Shown here in pieces: positions 1-5,882 of a stretch of DNA of 9,368 nucleotides. Both the position numbers and the translations under genes were made by a program. Source of the stretch: Prevotellaceae bacterium UBA2718 (lineage in GTDB: Bacteria > Bacteroidota > Bacteroidia > Bacteroidales > Bacteroidaceae); the NCBI GenBank assembly GCA_002353975.1, contig DEKQ01000125.1, positions 3,111 to 12,478 of the forward strand, given 5' to 3'. Within the stretch, counting starts at the first letter, position 1; the number at the start of each line of letters is the position of its first letter. The notes under the pieces were generated by a model. It had not been told where the DNA came from. It worked only from the letters and a program-made list of their open reading frames with translations, and ran no database searches.

Positions 1-191
1 GGCCAGAGGTTGAAGGGATAGGAATACCAGTCGTCGCCCAGCTTGGCATAGGCTGCGGTGACAAGCTTCTCAGGGCTGGAGAATGCAGTCTCTTCATCAA
101 GCGTACCCTGTGGCTTCACATCGTCAACGCTGCAGGAAGCTGCGCAGACTGAGAGCAGAAGAACTGCAATATAATTATATATCTTTTTCAT
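1..191 (-). CDS. SusD-like outer-membrane lipoprotein, N-terminal part (runs off left edge)
   Basis: Only the first 63 codons are present. The protein begins MKKIYNYIAVLLLSVCAASC, a lipoprotein signal peptide with a lipobox-like A-A-S-C at residues 17-20, so Cys20 is probably the lipidated residue. The mature start (SVDDVKPQGTLDEETAF) matches the usual opening of SusD/RagB nutrient-binding lipoproteins, in which an early acidic stretch is followed by a helix that starts the TPR-like fold. SusD proteins sit on the outer face of the outer membrane as a lid over a SusC transporter and help capture glycans or other nutrients. It lies 62 bp downstream of the susC stop codon on the same strand, the standard susC-susD order, and is probably co-transcribed. 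The ATG at 191-189 is the only plausible start because the signal peptide begins there. The family call rests on the N-terminus and the neighbour; the substrate is unknown. Confidence 0.85.
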   Translation of the reverse strand, partial: MKKIYNYIAVLLLSVCAASCSVDDVKPQGTLDEETAFSSPEKLVTAAYAKLGDDWYSYPFNLW

Positions 192-230
192 ATTTATTTC
201 TTGATTTTACGTGAATTCAAGTATGAATGC

Positions 231-251
231 TTTACTCTTAATTCTTAACTC
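231..251. repeat. Three heptamer units in the susC-susD gap
   Basis: Three consecutive 7-nt units, TTTACTC (231-237), TTAATTC (238-244) and TTAACTC (245-251), lie directly after the susC stop codon (minus direction). They share the pattern TTNANTC and resemble the TTCACTC heptamers seen on both sides of rpoN in this window. Function is unknown. The tract is short, so it is less certain than the longer ones. Confidence 0.5.
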
Positions 252-253
252 TA

Positions 254-3200
254 TCAGAATCCTACCTGCAGTCCGAATGTGAAGGATGCAGTGTGAGGAT
301 AGTTCCATGCAGTATTCTCAGGATCTGAGCAGGTCAGTGAGCTTGACTTGATGGTCCAGAGGTTGTCGCCAGAGATGTAGAAGCGTGCACTTGAGAGCAA
401 TATCTTCTTGGCTGCCTTTGCTGACAGTGAGTATCCCAGCTGCAGGGTGCGCAGCTTGGCGTATGAGCCACTCTCTACGTAGTAAGATGACAGGCGTCCC
501 TCGTCGGCACCGTTAGATGTGGTGAGTGCCGGGATGGTGGAAGTGTTGTTGACTGGTGTCCATGCGTTAACCAGGCGTGAGCCCTTGTTAGAGCCGGCAT
601 CGGTGATGCTCCAGAAGTCGGTCTGGTATTTCTGGTTGTTTATGACGTCAACGCCTGCCACGCCTTGCCAGAACATTGTGAAGTCAAAGCCCTTGTAAGC
701 CAGGTTTACGTTGATGCCGTATGAGAAGTTTGGCACTGGATTGAAGATCCACGTGCGGTCTTTCTCGTTGATCATGCCGTCGCCGTTCAGGTCTGCATAC
801 TTCAGACCGCCGACGCGTGCACCTGCCTGACCGCCTGCCAGCACCTCTTCACGGCTCTGGTAGAGGCCCTCCACGACGTAGCCGATGAGTGAGCCGTAGG
901 CCTTTTCGTCCTGTGCCAGGTTGTGATAGTCGTTATGCTCGTATGAGTTCTTTGACTTCTCGGGCAGGTATGTCACCTTAGAGCGGTAGAAGTCCAGGTT
1001 GCCTGAGATGTCATAGCTGAGGCCGTAGGAGGTCGTGTGGCGATAGCCCAGGTTGAACTCCATACCCCAGTTCTTCAGTGTCGGGCCGTTGATCCATGTC
1101 TGGCCACCAAAGCCGATGGCTCCGAGGAAGGCCGGCTGCACGAGCATATCCTTGGTCTTCTTGAAGAATACGTCGTAAGAACCATAGAGGTCGCCGTTGA
1201 AGAGAGAGAAGTCAGTACCGAAGTTCAGCTGTGATGACGACTCCCACTTCAGGTCTTCATTGGCTGACTGCAGCTTGTAGTAGCCCGATGGCAGCGTACC
1301 GGAGCCCTGCAGGTTCAGGTCGTATGCTGTAGAGTTCTCGCGGGTTGAGCCGTAGTCGGCCACGTAGAGTCCGAAGTGTGCGGTGTTAGAGTTCATGCCC
1401 TGATTGCCGGTAACACCGTAGCTGGCACGCACTTTCCAGTCGCGCATCCAGTCAGCATTGATATGCTTGGACAGGCGGTAGCCCAGAGAGCCGGAAGGGA
1501 ATGTACCATACTGGTTGTTCTTACCAAAGCGGCTTGAGCCGTCGTGGCGCAGGGTGAACGATGCAAGCAGCTGGTCATTCCAGTTATAGTCTATCTTGCC
1601 GAAATATGACATCAGCTTGTATGTGTTTCCAGCGCCCGTAACGGTCTGTATGCCTGTGCCGGCATTGGGCCACATATAGTCGTAGGTCTCCAGAGGATAG
1701 TCCGTGCGGCGGCCTGAGAAGTCAACGTAATCGTCCTGATGAGCCTCTATGCCGAGGAGTACGTTCAGATTGTGGTCTGCAGCAATGTCAAAGTTGTACT
1801 GCAGCGTGTTAGACCATGTCCACTTTGTGCTGTGAGTCTGCGACAGGGTGCTGGCATTGGTATTGTTCTTCACAACGTCTGAGTCCCATGTGTGCTGCAG
1901 TGAGCGTATGTAGCTGTTGGTATAGTCGATACCGAAGTTAGAGCGGAACAGCATTCCCTTTATCGGGGTCACATCGACGTAGGCATTTGCAAAGATGCGC
2001 CATTTGTTCAGGCGGTTGTCCTTGTTGTGGTAAAGCTCGCGCAGTGGGTTCTGGCGGTCGCTCATGCCACCTACGGGGCCTGAGAATGTTTCGCCATCAA
2101 TCTCATAGACCGGCAGCGTGGGAGCAATCTTCAGCGCGTTTTCCAGCGGAGCGCAATCTACATTGTCAGAGTAGGAGAACTGTGCATTCTCGCCAACGCT
2201 GATGATGCTGTTGATCTTATAGCTGCTGTTGAAGCGTGCCGAGAAGTTCTCGAAGTCTGTATATTTCAGTACTCCGAGTGCCTTCTTATAGCCGAAGGAG
2301 AAGAGTGAAGAACCTCTGTCGTTGGCTTTGGAGAGTGACAGGTCGTAGTTCTGTGTGACACCCGTGCGGCCTATCTCGTCCACCCAGTCGGTATCGCTGT
2401 AAGGCATGGTCTTCTTGGCGTTCATATAGCCGTCATAGTAGCCGCCCACGGAGTATGACTCCATTGCGTCTGTAGCAGGATTATACACGGAAATGGGTGT
2501 GCCGCCCTCCACGTTCAGGCCCAGACCGTAGTTCTTAGCATACTCTGCGGGGTTCTTGCCGTCGTTCAGCGCAGCCTGTACCAGTGCGGTGGCATACTGC
2601 TGGCTGTTGAGCAGCTCCATCTTCTGCGACATCCACGCCATCGATACCGATGCGTTGAAGTCAACATTGATCTTGTCACCCTTCTTACCTTTCTTAGTGG
2701 TAATAACGATAACGCCGTTGGCAGCGCGTGAACCGTAGATAGAAGCCGATGCAGCATCCTTCAGTACCTGCATACTCTCTATGTCGGAGGCATTGAGGCT
2801 GTTCAGCGAACCACTGAACGGAATGCCGTCCACGATGTAGAGCGGTGCCGTGCTTGAGCCGCCCATGCTGCCGATGCCACGAATGTGGACGTCGGCCTCG
2901 CCCGATGGTGAGCCGTTGGAGGTGATGGTCATGCCGGGCACCTTACCCTGTAGCGATGCCATAGGGTCGGTGTTGCTGGCCTTGAAGTCCTTAGTCTCTA
3001 CAACGCCTACCGAACCCGTCAGGTCGGCCTTGCGCTGCACCTGGTAGCCGGTGACAACGACTTCGGCCAGCTCGCTGGCGTTCTCTTTCATTGTCACCTT
3101 CATGCCGTTTGCCGCTGCCACCTCTATGTTCTCATAGCCCACGTATGAGATGACGAGCGTCTTGCCGGCGGCTACCTTCAGCTTGAAGTTGCCGTCAAAA

Positions 3201-3364
3201 TCCGTAACCGTACCGTTCGCGGTACCTTTCTCTTTGACTGTGGCGCCGATGACACCTTCTCCGGTCTCATCGACCACAGTGCCCGTGATGTCTGTCTGCG
3301 CATAAAGCAGCGCGGAGGACAACATGGCCACTAATAGCATCAGAAGTCTCTTTGCTTTTTTCAT
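254..3364 (-). CDS. SusC/RagA-family TonB-linked outer-membrane transporter
   Basis: This 1036-residue protein is the usual size for the SusC/RagA family, which imports oligosaccharides or other nutrients across the outer membrane using TonB-ExbBD energy and a SusD partner. Residues 1-22 are a signal peptide (KKAKRLLMLLVAMLSSALLYA, cut before Gln23). Residues 25-95 are the carboxypeptidase-regulatory-like prefix domain (ITGTVVDETGEGVIGATV). Residues 101-108 (EVVVTGYQ) are the TonB-box-like linker. The plug spans about 110-228, with PLYIVDGIPF at 174-183 and the SusC signature YGSRAANGVIVITTKKGKKG at 210-229. The beta-barrel follows and ends in Phe1036 (FTFGLQVGF), as expected for BAM insertion. 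A DLNGDGMINEKD loop at 858-869 looks like a calcium-binding EF-hand-type loop, common in this family. It sits downstream of the AraC-type sensor gene and upstream of susD. A -7 promoter element lies about 50 bp before its ATG. The cargo cannot be deduced from sequence. Confidence 0.95.
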   Translation of the reverse strand: MKKAKRLLMLLVAMLSSALLYAQTDITGTVVDETGEGVIGATVKEKGTANGTVTDFDGNFKLKVAAGKTLVISYVGYENIEVAAANGMKVTMKENASELAEVVVTGYQVQRKADLTGSVGVVETKDFKASNTDPMASLQGKVPGMTITSNGSPSGEADVHIRGIGSMGGSSTAPLYIVDGIPFSGSLNSLNASDIESMQVLKDAASASIYGSRAANGVIVITTKKGKKGDKINVDFNASVSMAWMSQKMELLNSQQYATALVQAALNDGKNPAEYAKNYGLGLNVEGGTPISVYNPATDAMESYSVGGYYDGYMNAKKTMPYSDTDWVDEIGRTGVTQNYDLSLSKANDRGSSLFSFGYKKALGVLKYTDFENFSARFNSSYKINSIISVGENAQFSYSDNVDCAPLENALKIAPTLPVYEIDGETFSGPVGGMSDRQNPLRELYHNKDNRLNKWRIFANAYVDVTPIKGMLFRSNFGIDYTNSYIRSLQHTWDSDVVKNNTNASTLSQTHSTKWTWSNTLQYNFDIAADHNLNVLLGIEAHQDDYVDFSGRRTDYPLETYDYMWPNAGTGIQTVTGAGNTYKLMSYFGKIDYNWNDQLLASFTLRHDGSSRFGKNNQYGTFPSGSLGYRLSKHINADWMRDWKVRASYGVTGNQGMNSNTAHFGLYVADYGSTRENSTAYDLNLQGSGTLPSGYYKLQSANEDLKWESSSQLNFGTDFSLFNGDLYGSYDVFFKKTKDMLVQPAFLGAIGFGGQTWINGPTLKNWGMEFNLGYRHTTSYGLSYDISGNLDFYRSKVTYLPEKSKNSYEHNDYHNLAQDEKAYGSLIGYVVEGLYQSREEVLAGGQAGARVGGLKYADLNGDGMINEKDRTWIFNPVPNFSYGINVNLAYKGFDFTMFWQGVAGVDVINNQKYQTDFWSITDAGSNKGSRLVNAWTPVNNTSTIPALTTSNGADEGRLSSYYVESGSYAKLRTLQLGYSLSAKAAKKILLSSARFYISGDNLWTIKSSSLTCSDPENTAWNYPHTASFTFGLQVGF

Positions 3365-3414
3365 TGTGGTTTTTGTTTTGGTTAGTTAATACAAAGAATT
3401 GATTTTTTCTGATG

Positions 3415-3422
3415 CAAAGGTA
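3415..3422 (-). promoter_or_regulatory. -7 promoter element of susC (TACCTTTG)
   Basis: On the minus strand this reads TACCTTTG, an exact match to the Bacteroidetes primary-sigma -7 consensus TAnnTTTG. It lies about 50 bp upstream of the susC ATG at 3364, giving a leader of roughly 40-45 nt if initiation is a few bases downstream. I see no good -33 TTG at the expected distance, which would fit a promoter that depends on an activator such as the neighbouring AraC-type regulator (inference). Confidence 0.7.
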
Positions 3423-3474
3423 TGTGTCGCTATTAAATAAGGGTGTAAAAAATCTCTCTTTAATGCTAAAATTT

Positions 3475-3487
3475 GTTGCAATGCAAC
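3475..3487. promoter_or_regulatory. Palindrome upstream of the susC promoter, candidate operator
   Basis: GTTGCAATGCAAC is a perfect inverted repeat of two 6-bp half sites around a single central A. Its near edge is about 53 bp upstream of the susC -7 element, where an activator would be expected to bind. Whether the linked AraC-type regulator uses it is an inference: many AraC proteins bind direct repeats rather than palindromes. Confidence 0.4.
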
Positions 3488-3537
3488 ATTTTTACGATGA
3501 AATGAACGGTTTTTATAAGTTTTGATACTCAACTTTC

Positions 3538-3552
3538 GCAAGCTTTGCTTGC
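3538..3552. repeat. Small inverted repeat GCAAGC-TTT-GCTTGC
   Basis: A perfect 6-bp stem with a 3-nt centre lies just outside the decamer inverted repeat in the regulator-susC gap. It could form a small hairpin, but no T-run follows on either strand, so I do not call it a terminator. Confidence 0.4.
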
Positions 3553-3562
3553 TGAGGAGTGG

Positions 3563-3668
3563 GAAGGAGATAGAAGGAGATAGAGGGAGATAGAGGACAA
3601 ATGTATTAAACTGTCTGACGGCTAATAGTAATGTTTTCTATCTCCCTCTATCTCCTTTTATCTCCTTC
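3563..3668. repeat. Long inverted repeat built of 10-bp units
   Basis: The left arm (3563-3593) consists of tandem units of the type AAGGAGATAG. The right arm (3638-3668) is its reverse complement at 30 of 31 positions (one G/A difference). The 44-bp centre (3594-3637) is unrelated. The element fills most of the gap between the regulator stop (3712) and the susC upstream region, so a read-through transcript from the regulator would fold it into a 31-bp stem. No T-run follows. It may attenuate read-through or protect the 3' end of the regulator mRNA (inference), or it may simply be a dispersed genomic repeat. Confidence 0.8.
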
Positions 3669-3711
3669 TAACTCCAAAAATGAGCAAAAGCGAATCTATA
3701 GTTCTGCCGAA

Positions 3712-5310
3712 CTATTCGCCCACCTTGCGTTTGATGCTGGCTTTGGGGCTTACTCCAAACTCGTCCTTGAAGCACTTCGTGAAGTAGCTTGGAGCGGTGA
3801 AACCGACGGAATATGCTATTTCGGATATTGACAGGTCCGTCGTTTCGAGCAGGTGCTTTGCCCTGTTCAGGCGGTTGAGCCTGATGATATCTACCGGTGT
3901 GCGACCTGTCAGCACCTTCACCTTGCGGTAGAGCTGTGCGCGGCTGAGGCCCATATCGGCTGCCAACTGCTCCACGCTGTAGTCGCTGTCGCACAGGTTC
4001 TCGTGTATGCTCATGCGCAGGCGCTCAAGGAATGGCAGCGGTATCTCCTTGTTTATATATAGCTCCTCGGCAATGGCCTGCGCCGTCTTGTTGCCGTCGT
4101 TACACAGTTCTGTGAGGTTCTGGCTCTGTTCCGTGGGCTTGTCATAGGCGTTGGATGTCGCTATCTCATACGCCTCGCGCTCCATCTCGCGCTGGCGCCG
4201 CATGGTGATGTAGAAGTATAGCGACGCCACGATGACTATGATGGCAATGATGACGGCGAGAAGCGTATAGACCTGCTGGTGATGATACTGGGCGAGGTAG
4301 CTGTCCACGCGTCCGTGCAGCTGCTTCAGCAGTCCGGCCTGAGTGTTCATCTCCTCCACCTGCATCAGCATCACCTCGGCGTTGTCCTTGTTCACAATTG
4401 CCGATTTCATCGGGTTTTCTGTCTTGTATGACTGCCCTGTGAGGATGGCAAGGGCGAGTTGCATCACCAGGTCGCCGCGTGTGGGGTAGATATAGCTTGC
4501 GTCGAGCAGCTTGCGCTGCACGCAGTCTATGCCGCCCCCCTTGCCGGGCAGGGCGTCGATGCCGCAGAACTTTGTCTTGAGCGGCTTCTGATGCTGCGCT
4601 ATCACCTTGCGGGCACCGATGGCCATGCGGTCGTTCTGGCCGAAGACATAGTCAATCTCCTTCAGGTCCCCTTTATATTCCTCCAGTGCCCTGACGGCGC
4701 TCTCCTCCGTCCAGTCGCCTTGCAGCGAGGCGGCAAGCCTGATGCCGGGATACTCTTCCAGCGCATCGAGGAACCCGTTGTGGCGGTCTATGGCAGGCGA
4801 CGAGCCCTTCAGCCCCATCACCTCTATCACGGTGCCCTGGCCGTGCAGCTGCGTAGCGATGTAGCGCCCCATCTGACGCCCCATATCATAGTTGTCGGCA
4901 CCGATGTAGGCGGTGTATTTCTTGGAGGAGGTCTTGCGGTCAAAGACTATGACGGGTATGCCCATGTCGTAGGCACGGTCTATGGCGGGCGAGACGGTGG
5001 ACATCTGGTTGGGCGCCACGATGAGCAGGTCAACGCCCTGGCGTATGAACTCGTCAATCTGTTCTATCTGCTTTGCGTCGTCATCATCGGCTGAAGCAAA
5101 GCTGAACTCCACGTCGTCATGGAAATAGGTGGTCATCTGGAGCTCCTCATTCAGCTTCTCGCGCCAGATGTCTTCACTGCACTGCGAAACGCCGATGTGG
5201 TATCGGGGACTGTTGTCGGTGCAGGAACAGAGGAGTATCAGCACAAGGCATACGTATGTTATAAGGCGTTTGTGCAATTTGGTCAGATATATATAATAAT
5301 GTACGCGCAT
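3712..5310 (-). CDS. Transmembrane regulator: periplasmic sugar-binding-protein domain fused to AraC DNA-binding domain
   Basis: This 532-residue protein appears to sense a ligand outside the inner membrane and bind DNA inside. Residues 13-30 form a hydrophobic signal or anchor ending LLCSC, a possible lipobox (Cys30). Residues 38-315 resemble a type I periplasmic binding protein of the ribose/LacI-like group: IGVSQCSEDIWREKLNEEL at the start, GVDLLIVAPN (92-101), GIPVIVFDRK (117-126), YIGADNYDMGRQMGRYI (135-151) and FGQNDRMAIGA (223-233). Residues 347-369 are a transmembrane helix (LLAVIIAIIVIVASLYFYI). Residues 425-530 are an AraC HTH domain with two helix-turn-helices, near 445-464 (VEQLAADMGLSRAQLYRKV) and 494-515 (ISEIAYSVGFTAPSYFTKCF). 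Bacteroides hybrid two-component systems with a similar sensor carry a histidine kinase and receiver between these parts; here both are absent, with only about 55 residues between helix and HTH domain. It lies upstream of susC/susD on the same strand and is probably their activator. The ligand is likely a sugar but is not proven. Confidence 0.9.
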   Translation of the reverse strand: MRVHYYIYLTKLHKRLITYVCLVLILLCSCTDNSPRYHIGVSQCSEDIWREKLNEELQMTTYFHDDVEFSFASADDDDAKQIEQIDEFIRQGVDLLIVAPNQMSTVSPAIDRAYDMGIPVIVFDRKTSSKKYTAYIGADNYDMGRQMGRYIATQLHGQGTVIEVMGLKGSSPAIDRHNGFLDALEEYPGIRLAASLQGDWTEESAVRALEEYKGDLKEIDYVFGQNDRMAIGARKVIAQHQKPLKTKFCGIDALPGKGGGIDCVQRKLLDASYIYPTRGDLVMQLALAILTGQSYKTENPMKSAIVNKDNAEVMLMQVEEMNTQAGLLKQLHGRVDSYLAQYHHQQVYTLLAVIIAIIVIVASLYFYITMRRQREMEREAYEIATSNAYDKPTEQSQNLTELCNDGNKTAQAIAEELYINKEIPLPFLERLRMSIHENLCDSDYSVEQLAADMGLSRAQLYRKVKVLTGRTPVDIIRLNRLNRAKHLLETTDLSISEIAYSVGFTAPSYFTKCFKDEFGVSPKASIKRKVGE

Positions 5311-5349
5311 GTATTTGCGATGCAGTCAGGTTTATATAATAGATTTTTG

Positions 5350-5357
5350 CAAAGGTA
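5350..5357 (-). promoter_or_regulatory. -7 promoter element of the regulator gene (TACCTTTG)
   Basis: The minus strand reads TACCTTTG, identical to the susC element and an exact TAnnTTTG match. It lies 39 bp upstream of the regulator ATG at 5310, so the leader would be about 30-35 nt. No clear -33 TTG is seen at the usual 19-21 bp spacing. Confidence 0.65.
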
Positions 5358-5455
5358 GCCTTTTTTGTGTATCTAAGCGTTGATGAGACTTCTTTTTTAT
5401 CATTTTTTAACGTGTACGAACTGCACCCCAAACCAATAGCATAACTTTCTTACTG

Positions 5456-5538
5456 TAATAGTAGGTCTTTTACCTCCTGATAGTAGGTCTTTTACTCGGT
5501 AATAGTAGGTCTTTTACCGCCTAAAAGACCTACTATTA
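5456..5538. repeat. 22-bp-period repeat array ending in a perfect hairpin
   Basis: Four copies of an 18-bp unit are present. Three are direct, TAATAGTAGGTCTTTTAC (5456-5473), TGATAGTAGGTCTTTTAC (5478-5495) and again TAATAGTAGGTCTTTTAC (5500-5517), with starts exactly 22 bp apart. The fourth is inverted (5521-5538). Copies 3 and 4 make a perfect 17-bp stem (5500-5516 with 5522-5538) around a 5-nt loop CCGCC. A 22-bp period is close to two helical turns, so direct copies would face the same side of the DNA. The array is about 100-180 bp upstream of the regulator -7 element and more than 300 bp upstream of the rpoN -7 element. It could be an operator array, a terminator-like hairpin or a mobile intergenic repeat; the sequence alone does not decide. 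Confidence 0.85.
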
Positions 5539-5698
5539 CAACGCCCTCCTTAACCCTTTGCATTTCAATGGGTTGCAAAACGCCTTCCGAGGCTTTTTCA
5601 GGCATTTCAGCCCCTCAGAGGCGTTATTTCCCGTTAACACTCTTTTAGACTTCAGTGTTAACGAATGTGAAACCAGACAGCAGTATTTAATTTAATTG
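5539..5698. other. Non-coding stretch between the repeat array and the TTTCGGAAGT inverted repeat
   Basis: No convincing ORF is seen. It contains weak inverted repeats, AACCC/GGGTT (5552-5556 with 5570-5574) and AACGCCT/AGGCGTT (5579-5585 with 5619-5625), and a better one at 5633-5662 listed separately. The pattern suggests a structured intergenic element rather than a gene. I recognise no riboswitch or known small RNA here. Confidence 0.4.
5633..5662. repeat. Inverted repeat GTTAACACT / AGTGTTAAC
   Basis: Two perfect 9-bp arms (5633-5641 and 5654-5662) are separated by 12 bp. Each arm contains the palindrome GTTAAC. It could be a hairpin or a dimeric protein-binding site. It lies about 200 bp upstream of the rpoN promoter and 276 bp upstream of the regulator promoter, so its target is unclear. 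Confidence 0.5.
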
Positions 5699-5790
5699 AA
5701 GTTTCGGAAGTGCGCCCTTTCTTGCTCCGATGCTCTACGCAAGCGTCCCTTAGGGCCGAGCGCAGGCCGTTTTATTTACTTCCGAAAGTT
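5699..5790. repeat. 92-bp segment bounded by 13-bp inverted ends (TTTCGGAAGT)
   Basis: The left end AAGTTTCGGAAGT (5699-5711) and right end ACTTCCGAAAGTT (5778-5790) are inverted copies matching at 12 of 13 positions. The interior is more GC-rich than the flanks. The layout resembles a small non-coding repeat unit with terminal inverted repeats, such as a MITE-like or REP-like element, but no target-site duplication is evident (GAA before, AAA after). No protein is encoded. The heptamer tract begins immediately after the right end. Confidence 0.5.
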
Positions 5791-5791
5791 A

Positions 5792-5824
5792 AATTCTTCA
5801 CTCTTCACTCTTCACTTTTCACTT
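5792..5824. repeat. TTCACTC heptamer tract upstream of rpoN
   Basis: After AATTC come four 7-nt units: TTCACTC, TTCACTC, TTCACTT and TTCACTT. The tract ends 30 bp before the rpoN -7 element. An inverted copy (31 of 33 positions complementary) follows the rpoN stop codon at 7461-7493, so the two tracts bracket the gene. Confidence 0.75.
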
Positions 5825-5831
5825 ATCTCTC

Positions 5832-5862
5832 TTGCATATCTCAAGACTTAATCGTAACTTTG
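5832..5862 (+). promoter_or_regulatory. rpoN promoter: TTG (-33) and TAACTTTG (-7)
   Basis: TAACTTTG at 5855-5862 matches the Bacteroidetes -7 consensus TAnnTTTG, and TTG at 5832-5834 lies 20 bp upstream, the expected -33 spacing. The ATG of rpoN is 20 bp downstream of the -7 element, giving a very short leader. A purine-rich AAGAGG (5872-5877) could serve as ribosome binding site. This is the best promoter in the window. Confidence 0.75.
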
Positions 5863-5882
5863 CACAAAAATAAGAGGTACGC

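Noticed and set aside
3638..3668. Intrinsic terminator after the regulator gene
   Set aside because: The stem is long but has a 44-nt loop and no T-run on the minus strand after either arm. It is reported as an inverted repeat instead.
4459..5094. 211-residue plus-strand ORF opposite the regulator
   Set aside because: It is antisense to the conserved sugar-binding domain of the regulator and has no promoter, recognisable motif or domain of its own.
5456..5538. CRISPR array
   Set aside because: Repeat spacing leaves only about 4 bp between 18-bp units, one unit is inverted, and there are no cas genes nearby.
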